Assembly (NCBI GenBank): GCA_905372345.1 | Contig: CAJPPE010000116.1 | Coordinates: 1-5,854 of the forward strand | From: an uncultured Treponema sp. | GTDB lineage: Bacteria > Spirochaetota > Spirochaetia > Treponematales > Treponemataceae | Length of the DNA stretch: 5,854 nt | Reading direction: 5' to 3' | Part shown: one piece after another, positions 1 to 5,840 of the stretch | Position numbering within the stretch: position 1 is the first letter of the stretch | How the letters are laid out: each line of letters opens with the position of its first letter | The notes under the pieces: model-generated | Told to the model about the DNA's origin: nothing | Seen by the model: the letters and a program-made list of their open reading frames with translations, nothing else | Databases searched by the model: none | Translations under genes and position numbers: made by a program

Positions 1-164
1 ACCCTACTCTGTACAGGCCTTACATTTTTTATTTTAGGAAATCTCAGCTTTATAAAATACATACACAGCTACCACATATGGCAATAGACCTTTATACCGA
101 TAGCTCCATATAATAGGTAAAAACAGTACTTGATTTTTCGCCGATTATGATGTATGCTTAAGCT
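1..164. other. Upstream flank without a convincing gene
   Basis: No complete gene is supported here. Forward frame 1 is open from the window edge to a TAG at 85-87 and would encode a hydrophobic 28-residue tail, so it could be the end of a gene that starts outside the window. Forward frame 3 is also open from the edge to a TAA near 113, and AT-rich DNA gives such short open stretches by chance, so neither is called. I see no strong hairpin with a T-tract. The last 35 bases carry the promoter-like elements described separately. Confidence 0.5.
130..158 (+). promoter_or_regulatory. Predicted sigma70-type promoter, possibly giving a leaderless mRNA
   Basis: A -35-like TTGATT at 130-135 and a -10-like TATGCT at 153-158 are separated by the optimal 17 bases. 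The hexamer is followed by six bases and then the ATG at 165. Transcription normally starts about seven bases after the -10 element, so the first transcribed base would be at or next to the A of the ATG. There is no AGGAG-like sequence between 140 and 164, which fits a leaderless transcript. This is a pattern-based prediction only. Confidence 0.5.
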
Positions 165-1577
165 ATGGCAATTAAATTTTACTCACTCGGTGCTGCACAA
201 GAAGTTACCGGATCTAAGCACATTCTTGAAGTTGACGGGCATAAATATTTGATAGACTGCGGAGCTTTTCAAGGAAAAAGAGCTGAAGCAGACAAAAAAA
301 ACAGAGATTTTAATGTTCCTGCTCGGGAGTTGGAAGCCGTTATTTTAACCCATGGCCATTATGACCATTGCGGCTTATTACCATTGCTGGGAAAGCACGG
401 ATTTAACGGAAATATATACGCAACCCCTGCCACTAGAGATATAGCTAACCTTGTTATGATGGATTCTGCACGAATTCAAGCTAGGGACAGGGAGTATCTA
501 TCCAAACAAGCGGCCAAAAAAGGAGAAAGCTTTAAATGGGTGCCTCTTTTTGATGAAACCGATGTAATTCAAACCATAAATCAGTTTGTAACAATCTCAT
601 ATCATCGGCCTACTTGGATAGGCCCCAATGTTCAGCTGGAATTTTATGATGCCGGTCATATTTTAGGTTCTGCGATGGCTGTAATTACCGCCAAAGACTC
701 GGATGGAAAAGAGGTAAAAATAGCCTTTACCGGAGACCTAGGCCGAAAAAATAAGGCCATTATCCGCGATCCGGACATTATTCCGCCTGTAGATTATATA
801 GTTATTGAAAGCACCTATGGAAACCGGCGCCATGAGGAAACCGACAATGCCTTAAAGCTTCTTGCCGAAAAAACACAGGAGCTTGTACAAAATAAAGGAA
901 AGATGATAATTCCTGCCTTTGCCGTTGAAAGAACACAGGAAATAGTCTATTACTTTCACCTCTTAGTAGATAAAAAAATAATTCCAGATATTCCAATTTA
1001 TGTAGATTCTCCCATGGCTGTAAACGCAACGAGCATCTTTCAGGTACATCCCGAATGTTATGATGCAGAAACACATGAGGCCTTTTTAATTCATCATAAA
1101 AACCCCTTCGGATTTAACTCTCTTAAATTTATCACGAGTGTAACCGAGTCTAAGGGCTTGAACGAAATTGACGGCCCCATGGTTATAATCAGTGCAGACG
1201 GAATGTGCGAATTCGGACGAATTACCCACCATCTTGCAAACAATATCGAAAAGCCATCGACAAAGGTAATGCTTGTAGGTTTTATGGCAGAAGACACCCT
1301 CGGCCGCCGTCTTCAAAACAGAGAACAGGAAGTAAAAATCTTCGGTGAATGGCATCAGGTACGAGCTGAAATTTTGCAGATAAATGCCTTCAGTGCCCAT
1401 GCCGACTATTTTGAGTCCAGAGAATGGCTCGACTCCTTGGAAAATCCTAAACTTAAAAGAATATTCTTGGTTCACGGAGAACCTAAGGCTCAAACTTATT
1501 TTACCCAATACTTAAACGAAAACGGTTACAAGGATGTAAAAACGGTAAAATACGGTGAAACATACAGTTTGGACTAA
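165..1577 (+). CDS. MBL-fold/beta-CASP RNA nuclease, Ysh1/CPSF-73-like
   Basis: Predicted cytoplasmic zinc-dependent ribonuclease of the metallo-beta-lactamase/beta-CASP superfamily (bacterial Ysh1-like proteins related to CPSF-73), 470 residues, complete. MBL signatures in order: Asp32 in LIDCGAFQG, the metal motif HGHYDH at 63-68, His165 in DAGHILGS and Asp191 in FTGDLG. The beta-CASP region follows with Glu215 in ESTYGN (motif A), GMCEFGRITHHL at 346-357, TLGRRL at 378-383, His412 in FSAHAD (motif B) and His437 in LVHGEP (motif C). Every expected metal or catalytic residue is present. No KH or other RNA-binding domain, signal peptide or membrane segment is seen. The start at 165 matches the usual family N-terminus just before the first beta strand; no Shine-Dalgarno precedes it. 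The rRNA methyltransferase gene begins 3 bases after its stop, which suggests a joint role in RNA maturation (inference). The exact RNA substrate cannot be read from sequence, and members are often annotated only as MBL-fold hydrolases. Confidence 0.93.
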   Translation: MAIKFYSLGAAQEVTGSKHILEVDGHKYLIDCGAFQGKRAEADKKNRDFNVPARELEAVILTHGHYDHCGLLPLLGKHGFNGNIYATPATRDIANLVMMDSARIQARDREYLSKQAAKKGESFKWVPLFDETDVIQTINQFVTISYHRPTWIGPNVQLEFYDAGHILGSAMAVITAKDSDGKEVKIAFTGDLGRKNKAIIRDPDIIPPVDYIVIESTYGNRRHEETDNALKLLAEKTQELVQNKGKMIIPAFAVERTQEIVYYFHLLVDKKIIPDIPIYVDSPMAVNATSIFQVHPECYDAETHEAFLIHHKNPFGFNSLKFITSVTESKGLNEIDGPMVIISADGMCEFGRITHHLANNIEKPSTKVMLVGFMAEDTLGRRLQNREQEVKIFGEWHQVRAEILQINAFSAHADYFESREWLDSLENPKLKRIFLVHGEPKAQTYFTQYLNENGYKDVKTVKYGETYSLD

Positions 1578-1580
1578 AAA

Positions 1581-2360
1581 ATGATGAAAAAAACAATTAC
1601 GGGTTTTCATGCGATAGACGAGATTTTAAGAGCGGAAAAACTTAAAATAGAAAAAGAAAAGAACCGGAAGCCGAACCTTGAAATTTTTTACTCTAAAGAA
1701 GGCCCAAGGGTAAAAAAAATTTTGGAAGCGGCTTGTAAATTAAATCTAAAGATTGAAAAAAAAGACCATCAATTTCTTGATTCCCTCACCAAAACCTTGC
1801 CGGAACAGTTAAGGGATCACAGGGGGATTGTTCTTGTAACGGAGGCTGAAAATCAAAAAAAAGGAATGAGCATCGATGAGTTTTTTGCAAGGCTTGCAGA
1901 AAAAGACTCGGCCTTTGTGGTAATCCTTGACTCAGTTACGGATCCTCACAATACGGGTTCCATTATACGAAGTGCAGACCAGTTCGGAATAGACGGAATA
2001 ATAGTTCCTGAAAACAAAAGTGCGGGAGGCTTTGAGATTATAAGCAAGGTAAGTGCAGGAGCTTTAGCCTGGGTTCCATTCGTGGAAGTAACCAACTTGG
2101 TAAGAACTATAGAGAGGCTAAAAAAGGAAGGTTTTTGGATTTACGGTGCAGATGCAGGAGGAACGGCCCTACCCGACCTCAAGTTCCCAAAAAAGACAGG
2201 CCTTATTATGGGAAGCGAAGGCAAGGGAATGAGCCGCCTTGTAGAAGAAACATGCGACGAAATAGTGTCAATTCCAACAAATGGAAAACTTGACAGCTTA
2301 AATGTTTCCGTCGCAGCAGGTATTCTATTATACGAAATAAGCCGGAAAAAAGAGGTTTAA
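1581..2360 (+). CDS. rlmB: SpoU/TrmH-family RNA 2'-O-ribose methyltransferase, RlmB-like
   Basis: Predicted SAM-dependent 2'-O-ribose methyltransferase; RlmB proteins methylate a guanosine in the peptidyl-transferase region of 23S rRNA. The 259 residues show two parts. Residues 1-90 resemble the RlmB-type L30e-like substrate-binding domain, starting TGFHAIDEIL and ending DHRGIVLV where many relatives have HQGI. Residues 110-259 form the knotted SPOUT domain, with motif 1 DPHNTGSIIRSAD (121-133; Asn124 and Arg130), motif 2 IMGSEGKGMSRL (209-220; Glu213) and motif 3 IP...SLNVSVAAG (231-247), which builds the SAM pocket. Length is typical. Two adjacent ATGs, at 1581 and 1584, could each start it; only a weak GGA at 1571-1573 precedes, so translational coupling to the upstream nuclease, whose stop is 3 bases away, is likely. 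Its TAA overlaps the stop of convergent hisS. The N-terminal half is lysine-rich and holds three A8 tracts. Family assignment is firm; the exact rRNA target, and hence the symbol, is inferred. Confidence 0.88.
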   Translation: MMKKTITGFHAIDEILRAEKLKIEKEKNRKPNLEIFYSKEGPRVKKILEAACKLNLKIEKKDHQFLDSLTKTLPEQLRDHRGIVLVTEAENQKKGMSIDEFFARLAEKDSAFVVILDSVTDPHNTGSIIRSADQFGIDGIIVPENKSAGGFEIISKVSAGALAWVPFVEVTNLVRTIERLKKEGFWIYGADAGGTALPDLKFPKKTGLIMGSEGKGMSRLVEETCDEIVSIPTNGKLDSLNVSVAAGILLYEISRKKEV

Positions 2361-2391
2361 TTTTTTGCAGCCATAATCTTTTTTACGGCTT
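2339..2391. repeat. Imperfect inverted repeat across the rlmB/hisS junction, possible bidirectional terminator
   Basis: Arms 2339-2353 (AAGCCGGAAAAAAGA) and 2377-2391 (TCTTTTTTACGGCTT) pair at 14 of 15 positions, the one mismatch being 2345 with 2385, around a 23-base loop that contains both stop codons. It could fold at the 3' end of either transcript. Against a classical terminator, neither side has a clear U-tract after the stem and the A/T run lies inside the stem. Both arms also encode Lys-Lys codons of their own gene, which may explain part of the match. Confidence 0.35.
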
Positions 2392-3703
2392 CGCTAAGAG
2401 GTATTTCATCCTCAGTTCTATTAGCCATATCCTTTAATTTTATCTTAAACCCTTGAGGGTTCTTGTCAAATTCTTCTACACAAGAATCTTTACCTAAAAA
2501 AAGCCCCCACCTTATGTCTTTTTTTTCGGCATAGGTATACTGATGATTCATCTTTTTAGGTTCAGGATATACTTCAGCATTTATTTTTTCGGCTTCAAAA
2601 AAGTTTACTATCTTATATGAAAGAGCTTGATCATCTTCAGGTAAAGAAAAAATAAGGAGGTCGGTAAAGCTGGCCTTTGTTTTTTGATGACCTAACTGTT
2701 CTAGGGCAGCTAAAAGCCTGTCAAGTCCGATTGAAGCACCTACTCCTGTAATAGATTCCTTCATATAAAGAGCTGTAAGGTTATCGTACCTTCCGCCTGA
2801 GCAAACAGAGCCTATCGATGGTAAATCGGTTAAGAAGGTCTCAAATACAACACCGGTATAATAATCCAAACCTCGCGTAATTGAAGGATCAAAAACAATT
2901 GAATCTTCAATACCTACAGCCTTTACCAAGGCATAGATATCCCTCATCCGTTTTGTATCCTCGCCGGAGCCGCCTGCAAGGTTTTCCAAGTGAGAAAGAG
3001 TTTTTTCAAAGTCTTCACTCTTTAAATCCTTGTTCACACCGGAAATATAAGCCAATATTTTTTTTGCACTTTCTTCGGAGCTTATATCGGTAAGGAGTTT
3101 TAAAACCTCGCCCTCCCCTATCTTAGCAAGTTTATCTACAATACGCAAAACTTCTTCGCTGTCTTCGGATAGGTTTAAAGACTTTAAAAAACGGTTAAAT
3201 ATACCTCTATGGGAAACGTGTATTTTAAAGTTAAAAACACCTAACTCGTTTAAAGCTTTTTTAATAAGACGCAAAATTTCAAAATCGACAGCAGCCGAAT
3301 CGGAACCCAATGTATCAAAATCGCATTGTAAAAATTCCCGATAACGGCCTGCCTGAGGCTTTTCACCGCGCCAAACTTTTCCCAGATGATAGCGTTTAAA
3401 CGGAAAATATATTTCGCTTTTATGTTCTGCGACAAATCGGGCTAAGGGAACGGTTAAGTCAAAGCGCATCGCAACATCCCGTCCGCCGTTGTCGTTAAAC
3501 CGGAAAACCTGTTTTTCGGTCTCCCCTCCGCTTTTTCTCAATAGAATCTCGGAATATTCCAAGGCAGGGGTGTCGATAGGCACAAAGCCGTAATCCCTAA
3601 AAACCTTTACCAGTCTTTCCATCAGAAGAGCTCTTTCAATCTCATCTGCCGGAAGAAAATCTCTAAATCCCTTTAAAACTTTCGGTTGTATTAAATCACT
3701 CAT
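2357..3703 (-). CDS. hisS: Histidyl-tRNA synthetase
   Basis: Class II aminoacyl-tRNA synthetase that activates histidine with ATP and charges tRNA-His in the cytoplasm. The 448-residue product is slightly longer than the roughly 425 residues of the E. coli enzyme. Visible signatures: KGFRDFLP at 11-18; motif 1 around TPALEY (45-50); motif 2 from WRGEKPQAGRYREF (111-124) into QCDFD (126-130); the HisA histidine-binding motif RGLDYYTGVVFE (278-289) with its catalytic arginine; CSGGRYDNL (301-309); and motif 3 GVGASIGLDRLL (320-331) with Arg329. A C-terminal anticodon-binding domain follows from about 345. QCDFD after motif 2 resembles the eukaryote/archaea-like HisRS subtype more than the usual bacterial form. 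The ATG at 3703 gives the normal N-terminus and has no Shine-Dalgarno; a promoter-like pair ends 6 bases upstream. It lies 79 bases downstream of rfbB on the same strand but is functionally unrelated, so separate transcription is likely. Its stop overlaps that of rlmB. Confidence 0.97.
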   Translation of the reverse strand: MSDLIQPKVLKGFRDFLPADEIERALLMERLVKVFRDYGFVPIDTPALEYSEILLRKSGGETEKQVFRFNDNGGRDVAMRFDLTVPLARFVAEHKSEIYFPFKRYHLGKVWRGEKPQAGRYREFLQCDFDTLGSDSAAVDFEILRLIKKALNELGVFNFKIHVSHRGIFNRFLKSLNLSEDSEEVLRIVDKLAKIGEGEVLKLLTDISSEESAKKILAYISGVNKDLKSEDFEKTLSHLENLAGGSGEDTKRMRDIYALVKAVGIEDSIVFDPSITRGLDYYTGVVFETFLTDLPSIGSVCSGGRYDNLTALYMKESITGVGASIGLDRLLAALEQLGHQKTKASFTDLLIFSLPEDDQALSYKIVNFFEAEKINAEVYPEPKKMNHQYTYAEKKDIRWGLFLGKDSCVEEFDKNPQGFKIKLKDMANRTEDEIPLSEAVKKIMAAKN

Positions 3704-3709
3704 AAGTTC

Positions 3710-3738
3710 ATTTTACAATATTTTTTTAGATTGAGCAA
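3710..3738 (-). promoter_or_regulatory. Predicted hisS promoter, possibly leaderless
   Basis: On the minus strand, TTGCTC (3738-3733) and TAAAAT (3715-3710) are separated by 17 bases that include an A7 run. Six bases (GAACTT) then lead directly to the hisS ATG at 3703, so the expected transcription start falls on or beside the start codon. This is the same geometry as in front of the gene at 165. An alternative -35, TTGACC at 3745-3740, would pair with TATTGT at 3720-3715 with a less favourable 19-base spacer. Confidence 0.5.
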
Positions 3739-3740
3739 GG

Positions 3741-3775
3741 GTCAAGTCAATCTTGACTATGTCATGTTGACTATG
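3741..3775. repeat. Cluster of TTGAC/GTCAA repeats upstream of hisS, candidate operator
   Basis: Four copies of TTGAC or its complement lie within 31 bases: GTCAA at 3741-3745 and 3746-3750, TTGAC at 3753-3757 and 3767-3771. They create a perfect inverted repeat AGTCAA-TC-TTGACT (3745-3758), an overlapping GTCAAG-TCAAT-CTTGAC (3741-3757), and a 9-base direct repeat TTGACTATG (3753-3761 and 3767-3775) with a 14-base period. The cluster sits just upstream of the predicted hisS -35 and downstream of the rfbB stop. It has no T-tract, so it is not an obvious rfbB terminator. A protein-binding site is possible; no regulator can be named. Confidence 0.4.
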
Positions 3776-3782
3776 GCAACAC

Positions 3783-4871
3783 CTATCTTTCTTTATAGTT
3801 TTTTTCTATCCAATTTCGGTACTCACCGGAGCGGACATTTTCTATCCATTTCTTATTATTAAGATACCAGTCGACAGTATTTTCAAGCCCTGCCTCAAAA
3901 TCAAAACTACGCTTCCAATTAAGTTCATTTTTTATCTTGGTACAGTCAATAGCATAGCGGCGGTCATGGCCTAACCTGTCTGTTACATGGGTAATGGTTT
4001 TTCTTACATTTTCTTCGTTAAGATCTGTCTTTTTACAAACAATTTGAATGAGCTTATTTAAAAGCTTTATATTTTCCCATTCATTTTCACCGCCGATATT
4101 ATAGGTCTCCCCTGCTCTTCCGTTTTTTAGTATAAGCCTTACAGCTTCATTGTGGTCTTCAACATGTATCCAGTCTCTAATTTGCTTACCGTCACCGTAA
4201 ACGGGAAGATTTTTACCTTCAAGCATATTTAAAATCATAAGGGGAATCAATTTTTCAGGGAATTGAAACGGCCCGTAATTATTGGAACAGTTTGAAATAG
4301 TAATAGGCACCCCATAGGTATGGAAGTAAGCTTTTACCAAGTGATCGCTTGATGCCTTGCTTGCAGAATAAGGGGAACGAGGGTCATAGGCTGTAGTTTC
4401 TTCAAAATAGCCTTCAGTTCCCAAAGAACCGTAAACCTCATCCGTACTGATATGGTGAAAAAGAACATCGTCACGCATTGTTCCGTCAGGTTTTCTCCAA
4501 AATTGCTTTGCAGTTTCCAAAAGGCTAAAGGTGCCCAAAATATTTGTCTGCAAAAAAACCTCAGGTCCCAAAATAGAACGGTCAACATGACTTTCAGCTG
4601 CAAAATGAACAACCGTGTCAATACTATATTCCGTAAAAATGGTATTTATAATTTCTTTATCGCAGATATTTCCATGAATAAAAAAGTATCGGCTTCCGCC
4701 GAATTCGGATTCCATATCGGCAAGACTTGCGGCATTGCCTGCATAGGTAAGAGCATCAAGGTTTATAATACGTCCCGTAAATGCGTCTTCTTTTTTTAAC
4801 AAGGTTCTGATAAAATTGGAACCGATAAAACCCGCACCGCCGGTTACAAGTATATTTTGTAAACTTCGCAT
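3783..4871 (-). CDS. rfbB: dTDP-glucose 4,6-dehydratase
   Basis: NAD-dependent short-chain dehydrogenase/reductase family enzyme (RmlB/RfbB) that converts dTDP-glucose to dTDP-4-keto-6-deoxyglucose, the branch point for rhamnose and other deoxysugars; cytoplasmic. The 362-residue length is normal. Visible features: the Rossmann motif TGGAGFIGSNF at 10-20 (Gly11, Gly14, Gly17), Asp39 in NLDALTYAGN binding NAD, HFAAESHVDRS (89-99), the catalytic STDEVYG (142-148; Thr143, Asp144, Glu145), the Tyr168-xxx-Lys172 pair in YSASKA, NCSNNYGPFQFPEKLIP (194-210) and RDWIHVEDH (232-240). Nothing essential is missing. It starts 18 bases after the rfbA stop with a good ribosome binding site in the gap, so rfbA and rfbB form an operon in pathway order. 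rfbC (epimerase) and rfbD (reductase) do not follow; hisS comes next. Confidence 0.96.
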   Translation of the reverse strand: MRSLQNILVTGGAGFIGSNFIRTLLKKEDAFTGRIINLDALTYAGNAASLADMESEFGGSRYFFIHGNICDKEIINTIFTEYSIDTVVHFAAESHVDRSILGPEVFLQTNILGTFSLLETAKQFWRKPDGTMRDDVLFHHISTDEVYGSLGTEGYFEETTAYDPRSPYSASKASSDHLVKAYFHTYGVPITISNCSNNYGPFQFPEKLIPLMILNMLEGKNLPVYGDGKQIRDWIHVEDHNEAVRLILKNGRAGETYNIGGENEWENIKLLNKLIQIVCKKTDLNEENVRKTITHVTDRLGHDRRYAIDCTKIKNELNWKRSFDFEAGLENTVDWYLNNKKWIENVRSGEYRNWIEKNYKER

Positions 4872-4880
4872 TTAGATTAA

Positions 4881-4886
4881 CTCCTT
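4881..4886 (-). promoter_or_regulatory. Ribosome binding site of rfbB
   Basis: AAGGAG on the minus strand lies 9 bases before the rfbB ATG at 4871, inside the 18-base gap after rfbA. It is the best Shine-Dalgarno sequence in the window and supports the chosen rfbB start. Confidence 0.8.
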
Positions 4887-4889
4887 AAC

Positions 4890-5765
4890 TTAACAATTTT
4901 CCGCAATATATTTTAGATAATCGCCATATTCATTATTATAGGAAGAAGATAAATTTAAAAGCTGAGTTTTTGAAATCCATTTTTGTAAATAAGCTATTTC
5001 TTCTATACAGGAAACATACATTCCCTGCCTTTTTTGAATTGTTGCTATAAAATTTGAGGCTTCCAAAAGGCCGTCATAAGTTCCCGTATCAAGCCATGCC
5101 ATGCCGCGGCCCAGCTTTTCAACTCTTAATTTGCCCATAGTCAGGTAAGCATTATTTACGGATGTAATTTCAATTTCACCTCTGGCCGAAGGTTTAACCG
5201 ATTTTGCAATTTGAATTACTTCATTATCATAAAAATACAAACCGGGGATTGCATAATTTGACTTTGGAATTTGAGGCTTCTCCTCAATATTCAAAACATT
5301 TCCTTCATCATCAAAATCAACAACTCCGTAAGCTCTTGGGTCCTTAACATAATAACCGAAAATTAAAGCTCCTCCATTATTTTTTATGGAGGAAACCGCA
5401 TCTGTCAAAGTGCTGCTAAAGCCTCTTCCATAAAAGATATTATCACCCAAAACCAAAGCGCAAGAATCAGCACCGATGAACTTTTCTCCCACTATAAAGG
5501 CATCAGCAAGACCTCGAGGTTTATCTTGAACGGCATACTCAAACTTCATACCTAACCAATTTCCATCACCTAAAAGCTCCTTAAAAAGTTCTATATCCCG
5601 CGGTGTAGATATAATTAAAACCTCACGTATACCGGCAAGCATCATAACCGACAATGGATAATAAATCATAGGTTTATCATACATGGGTAAAATTTGTTTT
5701 GAAACAGCCTTAGTAAGCGGATATAAACGGGTTCCCGCCCCTCCTGCTAAAATTATTGCCTTCAT
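4890..5765 (-). CDS. rfbA: Glucose-1-phosphate thymidylyltransferase
   Basis: RmlA/RfbA nucleotidyltransferase that joins dTTP and glucose-1-phosphate to make dTDP-glucose and pyrophosphate, the first step of dTDP-deoxysugar synthesis and the usual point of feedback inhibition in the family. From the start at 5765 the product has 291 residues, a typical length. Features: the nucleotide-binding signature [13 protein letters not shown] (6-18), [17 protein letters not shown] (22-38), Asp108 in LGDNIFYG as metal ligand, AYGVV (145-149), EEKP (161-164) and WLDTGT (224-229) with Asp226 as second metal ligand. The frame stays open upstream to an ATG at 5804, adding 13 residues ([13 protein letters not shown]). 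I prefer 5765 because family members begin directly at MKAIILAGG and an AGAGG ribosome binding site stands 5 bases before it. The 5804 start lies where the predicted transcript would begin, so a minor leaderless longer form is not excluded. rfbB follows 18 bases downstream and uses its product. Confidence 0.95.
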   Translation of the reverse strand: MKAIILAGGAGTRLYPLTKAVSKQILPMYDKPMIYYPLSVMMLAGIREVLIISTPRDIELFKELLGDGNWLGMKFEYAVQDKPRGLADAFIVGEKFIGADSCALVLGDNIFYGRGFSSTLTDAVSSIKNNGGALIFGYYVKDPRAYGVVDFDDEGNVLNIEEKPQIPKSNYAIPGLYFYDNEVIQIAKSVKPSARGEIEITSVNNAYLTMGKLRVEKLGRGMAWLDTGTYDGLLEASNFIATIQKRQGMYVSCIEEIAYLQKWISKTQLLNLSSSYNNEYGDYLKYIAENC

Positions 5766-5770
5766 AAAAA

Positions 5771-5775
5771 CCTCT
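5771..5775 (-). promoter_or_regulatory. Ribosome binding site that decides the rfbA start
   Basis: AGAGG on the minus strand is followed by TTTTT and then the ATG at 5765. The 5-base spacing is workable, and it supports the internal methionine over the upstream in-frame ATG at 5804. Confidence 0.65.
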
Positions 5776-5810
5776 ATCAAAAAATTGATCTTGAATCTTA
5801 TCATAGCCGA

Positions 5811-5840
5811 AATATATTTACATCATCAGAAAATACTCAA
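5811..5840 (-). promoter_or_regulatory. Predicted promoter of the rfbA-rfbB operon
   Basis: On the minus strand, TTGAGT (5840-5835) and TATATT (5816-5811) are separated by 18 bases; shifting the -10 by one base gives ATATAT with a 17-base spacer. The expected transcription start is near 5804, giving a leader of about 39 bases ahead of the preferred rfbA start. A TATGAT at 5805-5800 is a possible second -10 but lacks a good -35. Confidence 0.4.

Noticed and set aside
1..113. Partial gene entering from the left edge
   Set aside because: Two forward frames are open to stops at 87 and about 113, which is expected by chance in AT-rich DNA. Neither shows a motif, so only the possibility is noted.
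1086..1508. Minus-strand open frame of 140 codons inside the beta-CASP nuclease gene
   Set aside because: It lies wholly antisense to a gene with every family motif intact, resembles no known family and has no ribosome binding site; it is a shadow frame. The shorter minus-strand frame at 802-1074 is rejected for the same reason.
2881..3093. Plus-strand open frame of 70 codons inside hisS
   Set aside because: It is antisense to the conserved hisS coding region, with unusual composition and no family resemblance.
3704..3782. Rho-independent terminator after rfbB
   Set aside because: The inverted repeats here are not followed by a T-tract on the minus strand; the nearby homopolymer is an A-run in that direction.
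4452..4799. Plus-strand open frame of 115 codons inside rfbB
   Set aside because: It is fully antisense to the conserved N-terminal half of rfbB and has no recognisable domain, so it is explained by the coding constraint on the other strand.
5776..5789. Small hairpin ATCAA-AAAA-TTGAT in the rfbA leader as a possible riboswitch or attenuator
   Set aside because: Five weak A/T-rich pairs are too unstable, and no alternative structure or leader peptide with regulatory codons is visible.
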